From NCBI GenBank assembly GCA_943788695.1, contig CALSRG010000003.1, positions 1-64,000 of the forward strand: 64,000 nucleotides of DNA, given 5' to 3'. Numbering within the stretch: position 1 is the stretch's first letter; each line of letters begins with the position of its first letter. Below the pieces are notes generated by a model, which searched no databases, had not been told where the DNA came from, and worked only from the letters and a program-made list of their open reading frames with translations. The translations under genes were made by a program, and so were the position numbers. Of the stretch, positions 25,420 to 34,119 are shown piece after piece. Source of the stretch: an uncultured Flavobacteriaceae bacterium (GTDB taxonomy: Bacteria; Bacteroidota; Bacteroidia; Flavobacteriales; Flavobacteriaceae).

Positions 25420-26040
25420 ATGGCATGGTTTAATCTTTTCAATAAAAAAAAGCAACCCACTATAAACCCCGAGATGAAAAAATTTCTCATTGTTGGACTT
25501 GGAAATATTGGTGAGGAGTATCACAACACCAGGCACAATGTGGGATTCAATATTGTCGATGCCATTGCGGAAAAACATGGTGCTACGTTTCAGTCAGCAC
25601 GTTTTGGTACTATGGCGCAAGTGCGACTCAAAGGCAGATTATTGATGTTGCTAAAACCAGACACCTATATGAATTTGAGCGGTAATGCAGTAGCTTATTG
25701 GATTAAAGCACAAAAAATTATTCCAGAGCACCTCCTCATTATAACCGACGACTTGCATTTGCCTTTTGGCACTATTCGTTTACGTCCTAAAGGCAGTCAT
25801 GCAGGTCATAATGGGCTGAAAAGCATTGAAGAAAAGCTAAATACGGCTCACTATAACCGCCTTAGATTTGGAATAGGATCAAATTATAATCCTAACCAGC
25901 AAGTGGATTTTGTACTCGGTTCATGGGCCGAAGAAGAGTATGGAAAAATACCGGAACGTATGAAAAAATGTGTAGGACTTTTGGAGACTTTTGTGCTTCA
26001 AGGGGTTCAAACAGCTATGAATCAATTCAATGGTAATTAA
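25420..26040 (+). CDS. pth: Peptidyl-tRNA hydrolase
   Basis: This 206-residue enzyme (or 188 from the inner ATG at 25474) recycles peptidyl-tRNA. Core motifs are FLIVGLGNIGEEYHNTRHNV, with the catalytic histidine in TRHN, KPDTYMNLSG and GSHAGHNGLKSIE. The long start adds a short basic extension (MAWFNLFNKKKQPT) common in flavobacterial homologs. A TAATTTTG -7 box ends 4 bases before this ATG, which would make the message leaderless; the alternative is the second ATG. Confidence 0.94.
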   Translation: MAWFNLFNKKKQPTINPEMKKFLIVGLGNIGEEYHNTRHNVGFNIVDAIAEKHGATFQSARFGTMAQVRLKGRLLMLLKPDTYMNLSGNAVAYWIKAQKIIPEHLLIITDDLHLPFGTIRLRPKGSHAGHNGLKSIEEKLNTAHYNRLRFGIGSNYNPNQQVDFVLGSWAEEEYGKIPERMKKCVGLLETFVLQGVQTAMNQFNGN

Positions 26041-26051
26041 CCATAATAGCC

Positions 26052-26975
26052 ATGCTTACATCTGATTCTTTTGATGCTCTAAAAAACAAACAGTCCGTCT
26101 TGACAATTGGCTCGTTCGACGGTGTTCATATCGGCCATCAAAAAATCATCAAACATCTCGTCAGCGTTGCTCATAAAAAGGGGCTTCAGTCAGTTGTGTT
26201 AACTTTTTTTCCGCATCCTAGAATGGTTCTCAATTCTAATGATGACATTAAACTATTAAATACTTTAGAAGAAAAGTCAAAATTGCTCGAGTCTTTCGGT
26301 GTGGATCATTTAATTGTCCTACCATTTACGAAGGAATTTTCGAATCAATCTGCTTCTGACTATGTGAAACATGTATTAGTAGACGGACTTCGTGTAGCGC
26401 ATTTGGTTGTTGGTTATGATCACCATTTTGGCAAAAATCGAGAGGCAAATGTCGATAACCTAATAACTTATGGGTCTAAGTATCATTTTGAGGTAGAACA
26501 AATTGATGCTCAGGATGTTGAATTGATTACTGTTAGCTCGTCAAAAATAAGAAAGGCCATCGAATCGGGAAAGGTGTCCTTAGCGTCACAGTATTTAGGC
26601 TACTACTACCACTTGAAAGGCACAGTAGTTCATGGTAAAGCCATTGGTCGCCAAATTGGATTTCCGACAGCAAATATTCAGTTAGAAAGTCACCTAAAAT
26701 TGGTTCCTAAAAATGGAGTATATGCCATAAGAACATTATTTTCTGGTGTTAATTATGATGGCATGATGAATATCGGCAATAATCCTACGGTTTCAGGGCA
26801 AGGAGTCAATATTGAAGTGCATTTTTTTGATTTTGACCGTGATTTGTACGGACAAACTATTGAAATTGATTGCATTGCGCGTCTCAGAGATGAGCACAAA
26901 TTTGATAGTTTAGAGGCCTTAGCCATGCAGCTAATAGATGATAAAACAACTGCTTTAAAAATGCTGAAGAAATAG
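26052..26975 (+). CDS. ribF: Bifunctional riboflavin kinase/FMN adenylyltransferase
   Basis: This 307-residue protein makes FMN and then FAD. The N-terminal adenylyltransferase domain has IGSFDGVHIGHQKII and TFFPHPRMVL. The C-terminal kinase domain has VVHGKAIGRQIGFPTANIQ, with the metal-binding PTAN. Length is normal. It lies 11 bp after pth on the same strand and is probably cotranscribed. Confidence 0.95.
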   Translation: MLTSDSFDALKNKQSVLTIGSFDGVHIGHQKIIKHLVSVAHKKGLQSVVLTFFPHPRMVLNSNDDIKLLNTLEEKSKLLESFGVDHLIVLPFTKEFSNQSASDYVKHVLVDGLRVAHLVVGYDHHFGKNREANVDNLITYGSKYHFEVEQIDAQDVELITVSSSKIRKAIESGKVSLASQYLGYYYHLKGTVVHGKAIGRQIGFPTANIQLESHLKLVPKNGVYAIRTLFSGVNYDGMMNIGNNPTVSGQGVNIEVHFFDFDRDLYGQTIEIDCIARLRDEHKFDSLEALAMQLIDDKTTALKMLKK

Positions 26976-27045
26976 TTGCATAAAGAAGTTGCCCAACACT
27001 TTATTTGATTGGTAGATTGTTTAATTTTGAATTTAAAGTCTTAAT

Positions 27046-28317
27046 ATGTTAGAAGTTAGTAAGATCAGAGATTATAAATCTGAAGTCGAGTTAGCACTTG
27101 ATAAAAGGAACCTTGATGCCAATCATGACTTGGAGAAGGTGATTCTGTTGGACGAAACACGACGTAAAACGCAAACGCAATTGGATAATTTATTGTCGGA
27201 ATCAAACCGTTTGTCAAAGGAAATTGGTGTGTTGTTTCAAACGGGAAAACAGCAAGAGGCCAATGATCTCAAAACCAAAACATCTGAATTTAAAGAACTT
27301 ACTAAAGAATTGAGTGAGCACCTAACTAAAATATCTAGTGAATTGCGTGAAACTTTGTTGTCGATTCCGAACATACCACATCGGTCTGTGAAAAAAGGAT
27401 TTTCAGCTGAAGATAATGAAGAAGTTTTTCAGGCTGGTAATATTCCAGTGTTACCAAATAATGCTCTGCCGCATTGGGATTTAGCACATAAGTTCAATCT
27501 AATTGATTTTGATCTGGGCAATAAAATTACGGGTGCTGGATTTCCAGTTTATAAAGGTAAAGGTGCCAGACTGCAACGTGCTTTAATTGCTTTTTTCTTA
27601 GATGAAAATACAGCTGCAGGCTATCAAGAAGTTCAAGTGCCACATTTGGTCAATACCGATTCTGCTATGGGAACAGGGCAGCTGCCAGATAAAGAAGGAC
27701 AAATGTATGAGGCAACTGCAGATGAGCTGTATTTGATTCCTACTGCAGAAGTTCCAATCACGAATATATTTAGAGATGTGTTGTTAGAGGCATCTGATTT
27801 ACCGCAAGCTTTAACAGGTTATACACCATGTTTTAGACGCGAAGCTGGAAGCTATGGCGCGCATGTTCGTGGCCTCAACCGATTGCATCAATTTGATAAA
27901 GTTGAAATTGTTAGGGTAGAGCACCCTGACAATTCTTATGCCGCTTTGGAAGAGATGGTAGAACATATTAAATCAATTTTAAAGAAGTTAGAGTTGCCAT
28001 ACCGTGTACTTCGTCTTTGTGGAGGTGATATGGGGTTTACATCTGCCCTAACTTATGATTTCGAAGTTTATTCAGCCGCTCAAGAAAGATGGCTTGAAAT
28101 TAGCTCAGTATCCAATTTTGAAACTTTTCAATCCAATAGATTGAAACTGCGTTTTAAAAATGAAGACGGTAAAAACCAGTTGGCACATACATTAAACGGT
28201 AGCTCATTGGCATTACCAAGGGTGTTGGCAGCTTTAATTGAGAACAATCAAACCGAAACAGGGATCAAGATACCTGAGTCCTTGGTCGCTTACACAGGAT
28301 TCGCGTCAATTGAGTAA
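27046..28317 (+). CDS. serS: Seryl-tRNA synthetase
   Basis: This 423-residue class II synthetase has an N-terminal coiled-coil arm (about 25-110). Motif 2 is GYTPCFRREAGSYG and motif 3 is LNGSSLALPRVLAALIENNQ. The TAEVPITN serine-site segment is also present. A TAATTTTG box (27022-27029) lies just upstream, consistent with its own promoter. Confidence 0.96.
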   Translation: MLEVSKIRDYKSEVELALDKRNLDANHDLEKVILLDETRRKTQTQLDNLLSESNRLSKEIGVLFQTGKQQEANDLKTKTSEFKELTKELSEHLTKISSELRETLLSIPNIPHRSVKKGFSAEDNEEVFQAGNIPVLPNNALPHWDLAHKFNLIDFDLGNKITGAGFPVYKGKGARLQRALIAFFLDENTAAGYQEVQVPHLVNTDSAMGTGQLPDKEGQMYEATADELYLIPTAEVPITNIFRDVLLEASDLPQALTGYTPCFRREAGSYGAHVRGLNRLHQFDKVEIVRVEHPDNSYAALEEMVEHIKSILKKLELPYRVLRLCGGDMGFTSALTYDFEVYSAAQERWLEISSVSNFETFQSNRLKLRFKNEDGKNQLAHTLNGSSLALPRVLAALIENNQTETGIKIPESLVAYTGFASIE

Positions 28318-28431
28318 GGAGAATCACAGCAATTTGTTGTACTTTCCTCTGAATTATATAAAAGTGCTCTTACTGGTCATTAGAAAGCATTTTTTGATGT
28401 TAGTGTCAAATTTGGTTATTTTATTAATACG

Positions 28432-30210
28432 ATGAAAAGACTCTTTGGTCTTAGCGTGTTTTTGTTAGCTTTTTCTGTCTTTTCTCAACAGGCAGATTTA
28501 GCCCAAAATTATTTTGACCAAGCTGAGTACGGCAAGGCATTGTCCATTTATGAAAAATTATTTCATGAGAACCCAACGAATAACGGTTATCTCTTCCAAA
28601 TCATAACCATTCATCAACAGCTCGAAAATTATGAGTTTGCAGAAGCATTACTCATTAAAGCGAGTGCTCAACCAAATCCTCAGTTTTTTGTCGAATTGGG
28701 TTATAATTATGCCTTGAAAGGAGATCGAGAAATGGAACGACAGAACTATGAGCTGGCTCTACAAAAATTAAAAGAAAACCCAATCTATACAAATTATGTG
28801 GCCGATCGGTTTAGGCAACGTGGGCTTTTAGATTTTGCCATTCAAGCATTAGAACAAACTATTGTCATGCAACCTCAGCCGAGTTTTTTACTTCAACTGA
28901 CAAGATTTTATGGTGAAAAGGGGGAGGTGAATCTCTTTTTTCAGAAATATTTAGACTTGACACTGATCAATCCTGTGTATGTGAGCTATGCCAAGCGCGA
29001 TTTCTCCAAATATGTTGATGACAATGCTGAAAATGAAAACAATCTTCTCTTAAAAAAAATATTACTTCAAAGGCTTCAAGAGAAACCTGACATCATTTGG
29101 AATGACTTTTTAAGTTGGTTATTCATTCAGCAAAATGATTTTACTGCTGCCTTCATTCAAGAAAAAGCCATCTATGCCCGTCAACAGGTTTCTCTAAATC
29201 CGATATTTCAGTTGGCTGAATTATGTGAAGAAAACGATCAGTTAAACCTAGCAAAACAAATATATGCCTACCTCATTTCTCAAAGTGTTGAGAATAATAT
29301 GCGTTTGACAGCTGAAATTGGGTGGTTGGAAATTGAAGTTAAATTGATCAAGCCGAATGCATACGATACCATAGAGGCAAAATATAATGACCTTTTTTCA
29401 ATTTATAAACAAGGCACTGGATTGGCTGTTTTAGGTTTGTCCTACGCAAACTTTTTGATTGATTATCGAGTCAAGCCAAGTGAGGCGATGCAATTTCTTC
29501 AAGAACTCATGACTTCCCATTCATTTAAACCTTTTGAACTGGCTCAGATGCGGCTTTTGCGGGGTGATGCTTTTGTGGTCATGGAACGATTTAATGAAGC
29601 TCTAGTGGAGTACTCCAAAGTTCAAATCGATTTAAAAAACAGCACCTTAGCGCAAGAGGCACGTTTCAAAATCGCTCAAACAAGTTTTTTTAAGGGAGAT
29701 TTTGAGTGGGCAGCGTCTCAACTTAAAGTATTAAAATCATCGACCTCTCAAAGGATTGCAAATGATGCCTTAGCTTTAAAATTATTGATCTCTGATCACA
29801 CTCAAGAAGACAGTTTGCATTTGGCTCTTAAACAATATGCTAAAGCTGATTTGCTCAGGATTCAGGGAAAAGATATGGCGGCCATTGTATTGTTAGATTC
29901 TATTTTAAAAAACCATAAAACAGAAACTATAATAGCCCAGACATTACTCACTCAGGCAGGCCTGTATGCCAAGAACGAACAAGCAGCACTTGCAAGAAAT
30001 AACTACCTACAACTTCTTCAAAATTACCCTGACGGTTTGCTGGCGGCTGAAGCATGTTATGAGTTAGGCAAAATCTATCTTAGCAGTTTTGATGATAAGG
30101 AAAATGCGATGCAGTATTTTGAGAAGCTTGTGTTTGATTATCCGTCAAGCATCTTTTTTGTTGAAGCTAGAAGGCGATATAGGCAATTGAGAGGCGATGA
30201 TTTAAATTAA
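28432..30210 (+). CDS. Secreted TPR-repeat protein
   Basis: This 592-residue protein has an N-terminal signal peptide (LFGLSVFLLAFSVFS) and then tandem helical TPR-like repeats through the protein, e.g. AQNYFDQAEYGKALSIYEKL and LARNNYLQLLQNYPDGLLAAE near the C-terminus (YELGKIYLSSFDDKENAMQY). It is probably a periplasmic scaffold related to outer-membrane assembly-type TPR proteins, but no specific partner is shown. The gene is followed 2 bp later by DUF4286 and rsmA and is probably in their operon. Confidence 0.8.
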   Translation: MKRLFGLSVFLLAFSVFSQQADLAQNYFDQAEYGKALSIYEKLFHENPTNNGYLFQIITIHQQLENYEFAEALLIKASAQPNPQFFVELGYNYALKGDREMERQNYELALQKLKENPIYTNYVADRFRQRGLLDFAIQALEQTIVMQPQPSFLLQLTRFYGEKGEVNLFFQKYLDLTLINPVYVSYAKRDFSKYVDDNAENENNLLLKKILLQRLQEKPDIIWNDFLSWLFIQQNDFTAAFIQEKAIYARQQVSLNPIFQLAELCEENDQLNLAKQIYAYLISQSVENNMRLTAEIGWLEIEVKLIKPNAYDTIEAKYNDLFSIYKQGTGLAVLGLSYANFLIDYRVKPSEAMQFLQELMTSHSFKPFELAQMRLLRGDAFVVMERFNEALVEYSKVQIDLKNSTLAQEARFKIAQTSFFKGDFEWAASQLKVLKSSTSQRIANDALALKLLISDHTQEDSLHLALKQYAKADLLRIQGKDMAAIVLLDSILKNHKTETIIAQTLLTQAGLYAKNEQAALARNNYLQLLQNYPDGLLAAEACYELGKIYLSSFDDKENAMQYFEKLVFDYPSSIFFVEARRRYRQLRGDDLN

Positions 30211-30212
30211 CA

Positions 30213-30524
30213 ATGATGTATATATATAACGTAACCATTCATATCGAAGGACATGTGGAGTCTGACTGGCTACTATGGATAAAAAGTCATATTCCAGAAG
30301 TTTTGGCTACCAACAAGTTTAATAAGGCAACTTTATCGAGAGTCATTGGTCATGAAGAAGGTGGCGTCACTTATGCCATTCAGTATTGGGCCCAATCTAA
30401 GGATGATTTAGAATCCTATTACAAAGATTATGCGCCACAATTACAAAAAGATGGTGAAGCAAAATTTGGATCTGCCATGATCGGATTTCGAACAGAATTA
30501 CAGGTTTTAGAAGAATTCGAATGA
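30213..30524 (+). CDS. DUF4286 family protein
   Basis: This small (103-residue) protein matches DUF4286: YIYNVTIHIEGHVESDW, then the F-x-T-x-L-S-R-V region and the C-terminal FGSAMIGFRTEL. Function is unknown; in Bacteroidota it is typically encoded next to rsmA. It overlaps the rsmA start by 4 bp. Two adjacent ATGs (30213, 30216) are possible starts. Confidence 0.8.
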   Translation: MMYIYNVTIHIEGHVESDWLLWIKSHIPEVLATNKFNKATLSRVIGHEEGGVTYAIQYWAQSKDDLESYYKDYAPQLQKDGEAKFGSAMIGFRTELQVLEEFE

Positions 30525-31294
30525 GTGTAAGAGCAAAAAAGCACCTTGGGCAACATTTCTTAACCGATCAGACGGTCGCTCAAAATATTGCCAATTTAGT
30601 CAAGGACACATCCTCTGATATCATCTTAGAAATAGGGCCAGGAACAGGTGTGTTAACACAGTACTTAAATCATTTTGGATCAAAGCTGCATTTGGTTGAA
30701 ATTGACACAGAATCGGTAGACTATTTGAAAGTACATTATTTAGGTCTCAGCGATCGAATTATTGAAAAGGATATCTTAAAAATAAATTTATCTGAGCTAT
30801 TTCCAGATCAATCATTGACATTGGTAGGTAATTATCCTTACAACATATCTACTCAAATTGTATTTAAAATGCTTAGCTACAGAGATATGATTCCAGAAAT
30901 GGCAGGTATGTTTCAAAAAGAAGTTGCAGAAAGGATATGTGCACAGCCTGGGAGTAAAGTCTATGGAATTTTGTCTGTTTTGACCCAAGCGTTCTATGAA
31001 TGCCAATATGCCTTTACAGTGCCACCGCACGTTTTTAATCCCCCGCCTAGAGTTGAATCTGGGGTCATTTATCTTAAACGCAAGGTCAATTTTTCACTCA
31101 AATGTGATGAGATACTGTTTTTTAAAGTTGTAAAAACAGCCTTCCAGCAACGCCGAAAAACACTGCGAAACAGTTTAAAAACCTTTCAAATGAGTGACAA
31201 ATTGAAAGAAGATATTATCTTTGAAAAACGGCCCGAACAGTTGTCCGTAGAAGAGTTTATCGCACTAACTTTGCTGCTGCAAAGCGACATTTAA
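30521..31294 (+). CDS. rsmA: 16S rRNA (adenine1518/1519-N6)-dimethyltransferase
   Basis: This 257-residue KsgA/RsmA enzyme has AKKHLGQHFLTDQ, the SAM loop LEIGPGTGVLTQYL, the acidic VEID site, and the NxPY motif in VGNYPYNIST. The C-terminal helical domain has QRRKTLRNSLK. It dimethylates two adenines near the 3' end of 16S rRNA during 30S assembly. It overlaps DUF4286 by 4 bp and precedes mgtE. Confidence 0.95.
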   Translation: MSVRAKKHLGQHFLTDQTVAQNIANLVKDTSSDIILEIGPGTGVLTQYLNHFGSKLHLVEIDTESVDYLKVHYLGLSDRIIEKDILKINLSELFPDQSLTLVGNYPYNISTQIVFKMLSYRDMIPEMAGMFQKEVAERICAQPGSKVYGILSVLTQAFYECQYAFTVPPHVFNPPPRVESGVIYLKRKVNFSLKCDEILFFKVVKTAFQQRRKTLRNSLKTFQMSDKLKEDIIFEKRPEQLSVEEFIALTLLLQSDI

Positions 31295-31307
31295 ATCCGA
31301 CTTGATA

Positions 31308-32681
31308 ATGTCAAGGGAAGAATACATCAGATTTCAGTTTTCTAAAGAACTCCTTGAGGAGGTTATCAACCTAATTGAGTCGGGTGATGACGCTGCTTTA
31401 CATGTCTATTTTAATGAGATACATCATGCTGATATTGCTGAAGTATTGGGTGAATTGAGTTTAGATCAGGCAACATATATTATAAAACTTTTGGATAGTG
31501 ACACCACGGCGGAGGTGCTCATGGAGCTTGATGACGACGATCGAGAAAAAATTCTTGAAAACTTTTCCGCTCAAGAAATCGCTGAGGAAATCGCTGAACT
31601 CGATACTGATGACGCTGCTGACATCATTGCTGAATTGTCTCTTGAACGACAACGGAATGTCATTTCTAAAATAGAGGACCCAGAACATAAAGCCGATATT
31701 CAAGAACTGTTGAATTATGATGAGGACTCGGCAGGTTCCCTGATGGCCAAAGAGTTGGTTAAGGTCAATGAAAACTGGACGGTGACCAGATGTGTGAAAG
31801 AAATGCGGTCTCAAGCTGAGTTCGTAACTAGAGTTCATTCTATTTATGTTGTTGATGATGCTGAAAAATTAATTGGTCGTTTGTCTTTAAAAGACCTCTT
31901 AGTAGCTAAGGCAAAAGATGAGATTAAGTCTATATTTATTCCAAAAGTCGATTTTGTCGAAGTGTCTGATTCTATTGAGGAAGTTTCCAGATTGATGCAA
32001 AAATATGATCTTGAAGCTATACCTGTTGTTGATAATGAAAAACGACTTCTTGGCCGTATTACAATTGACGATATTGTTGATGTCATTAAAGAAGAAGCTG
32101 AAAAAGATTACCAATTAGCTGCAGGTATCACTCAAGAAGTAGAGGCTGATGACAGCATTTTAGAATTGGTCAAGGCACGTTTACCGTGGCTCATTTTAGG
32201 ACTATTTGGCGGATTGGCTAGTGTTATCATTTTACAGGATTTTGAAGAAGTCATGTTATTGCCTAATATTAAAAGTTTGTTTTTCTTCACACCCCTAGTG
32301 GCGGCGATGGCGGGAAATGTTGGCGTTCAGTCAAGTGCAATTATTGTTCAGGGTTTGGCCAACGATGTTGTTAAGGGAAGCCTGGTCAATCGATTGTTGA
32401 AAGAAGTTGGTCTGAGTTTGATCAACGGATTTGCGCTCGGAACACTAGTCATTATTTTTGGCGCCATTCTCGACTTTGAGTTTCTCTTTAGTTTGACTGT
32501 TGCTGTATCTATGGTTTGCGTCATCATTGTAGCCGCTTTGATTGGTACATTTGTTCCAATTTTATTGCACCGTCGAGGAATTGATCCGGCCATAGCCACG
32601 GGACCGTTTATTACAACGAGTAATGATATTTTTGGCATCTTCTTGTTTTTTATGATCGCCAAATTGATTCTCAATTTCTAA
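31308..32681 (+). CDS. mgtE: Magnesium transporter MgtE
   Basis: This protein has 457 residues from ATG 31308; a TTG two codons upstream is less likely. The order is an N-terminal helical domain (VYFNEIHHADIAEVLGELS), two CBS domains (AGSLMAKELVKV and DDIVDVIKEEA regions), then five hydrophobic helices with the TTSNDIFG and PLVAAMAGNVGVQSSAI motifs. These are standard MgtE features. Cytoplasmic domains sense Mg2+ and close the pore. Its stop overlaps the next gene's start (TAATG). Confidence 0.93.
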   Translation: MSREEYIRFQFSKELLEEVINLIESGDDAALHVYFNEIHHADIAEVLGELSLDQATYIIKLLDSDTTAEVLMELDDDDREKILENFSAQEIAEEIAELDTDDAADIIAELSLERQRNVISKIEDPEHKADIQELLNYDEDSAGSLMAKELVKVNENWTVTRCVKEMRSQAEFVTRVHSIYVVDDAEKLIGRLSLKDLLVAKAKDEIKSIFIPKVDFVEVSDSIEEVSRLMQKYDLEAIPVVDNEKRLLGRITIDDIVDVIKEEAEKDYQLAAGITQEVEADDSILELVKARLPWLILGLFGGLASVIILQDFEEVMLLPNIKSLFFFTPLVAAMAGNVGVQSSAIIVQGLANDVVKGSLVNRLLKEVGLSLINGFALGTLVIIFGAILDFEFLFSLTVAVSMVCVIIVAALIGTFVPILLHRRGIDPAIATGPFITTSNDIFGIFLFFMIAKLILNF

Positions 32682-33619
32682 TGAAAATTCTTCACATAGA
32701 TAATAATCACCCAACACTAATCCAGGGTTTGCGTGATCTTGGTTGGGAGAACGTGGAGAATTTTACTGATTCAAAAAACCAAATTGAAAAAGTTATTCAC
32801 CTTTTCGACGGTCTTGTCGTTCGCAGTAGGTTCCCGATAGACACCTCTTTTCTTAAAAAAGCAAAACGTTTAAAATTCATTGCAAGGGTGGGTGCTGGTA
32901 TGGAAAATATTGATCTTGATCAAGCCAGAGTTCAAGGAATTCATTTGTTTTCAGCCCCTGAGGGTAATGCTACTGCTGTGGCCGAACACGCTTTAGGAAT
33001 GTTGTTGTCACTAACCAATCATATCCCAAGAGCCAATCAACAAGTGAAGTCAGGTATCTGGTTACGCGAACAGAATCGTGGCAACGAAATTTCAGGTAAA
33101 ACGGTTGGAATTATAGGATATGGAAATATGGGCAAAGCCTTTGCCTCTGTGCTTAGCGGTTTGAATGTTGAGGTCATTTTTTACGATATTCTTGATCATA
33201 TCGAAGACACTAATGCACGACAAGTTAGCTTGAAGGATTTGCAAAATAGAACAGACATTTTAAGTCTACATACTCCCGAAACCGAGAAAACTATTGGTAT
33301 GGTAAATTCTGCCTTCATAAATCAATTTTCAAAACCCTTTTGGTTGATTAATACTGCACGTGGTAAAGCGGTGGTTACGGAAGATTTGGTTGAAGCTTTG
33401 AAAAAGGGTCAAATTAAAGGGGCGGCTTTAGATGTTTTAGATTTTGAAAAATCTAGTTTTGAAACCCTTTTTCAAAATAACAATTTTCCAGAGGCTTTTT
33501 CGTATTTAACTCAATCTGATCGTGTAATCTTATCGCCACATATCGCTGGATGGACTTTTGAGAGTCATCAGAAATTGGCACAAGTACTTCTTTTTAAAAT
33601 AAAGGCTATTTTTACGTAA
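32681..33619 (+). CDS. D-2-hydroxyacid dehydrogenase
   Basis: This 312-residue NAD-dependent enzyme of the D-2-hydroxyacid dehydrogenase family has the nucleotide loop GIIGYGNMGKAFA, the VARVGAGMENID segment and the INTARGKAVV stretch. A catalytic histidine lies in LSPHIAGWTFESH. Substrate cannot be read; a serA-like 3-phosphoglycerate dehydrogenase role is one possibility. It shares a single base with the mgtE stop. Confidence 0.85.
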   Translation: MKILHIDNNHPTLIQGLRDLGWENVENFTDSKNQIEKVIHLFDGLVVRSRFPIDTSFLKKAKRLKFIARVGAGMENIDLDQARVQGIHLFSAPEGNATAVAEHALGMLLSLTNHIPRANQQVKSGIWLREQNRGNEISGKTVGIIGYGNMGKAFASVLSGLNVEVIFYDILDHIEDTNARQVSLKDLQNRTDILSLHTPETEKTIGMVNSAFINQFSKPFWLINTARGKAVVTEDLVEALKKGQIKGAALDVLDFEKSSFETLFQNNNFPEAFSYLTQSDRVILSPHIAGWTFESHQKLAQVLLFKIKAIFT

Positions 33620-33644
33620 TTATGAGCCCTTTAAACCAATAATC

Positions 33645-34100
33645 ATGCAGTCCAAGGCAGAATCTCCAAAAGCTTATATTGAACAATTACCTGAAGATCG
33701 CAAGTCTGCTATTTCTAAAGTAAGATCTGTTATTCTTGAAAATATGCCTAACGGATTTGAGGAGGTGATGAGCTATGGTATGATTGGTTTTGTTGTGCCG
33801 CATAGTATCTATCCTTCAGGTTATCATTGCACGCCAGATTTGCCTTTACCTTTTATGAGTTTGGCGTCGCAGAAAAATTTTATTGCACTATATCATATGG
33901 GCATGTATGCCGACAAGGCTACTTTAGAATGGTTTGTATCGGAATATCCAAATCACTGCAAACGAAAATTGGATATGGGAAAATCCTGTGTACGGTTCAA
34001 ATATTTGGACGATATTCCTTTTGATTTGATTGGTCAATTGGCTTCGAAAATGACCCCGCAACAGTGGATTGAACTATACGAATCCGCATTTAGAAAGTGA
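33645..34100 (+). CDS. DUF1801 domain protein
   Basis: This 151-residue protein matches the DUF1801 (YdhG-like) fold. It begins SPKAYIEQLPEDRKSAISKV, has MSYGMIGFVVPHSIYP and contains the KRKLDMGKSCVRFKYLDD segment. Function is not established. It lies 25 bp after the dehydrogenase on the same strand. Confidence 0.75.
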   Translation: MQSKAESPKAYIEQLPEDRKSAISKVRSVILENMPNGFEEVMSYGMIGFVVPHSIYPSGYHCTPDLPLPFMSLASQKNFIALYHMGMYADKATLEWFVSEYPNHCKRKLDMGKSCVRFKYLDDIPFDLIGQLASKMTPQQWIELYESAFRK

Positions 34101-34119
34101 TAGTAGTTTACTATATTGA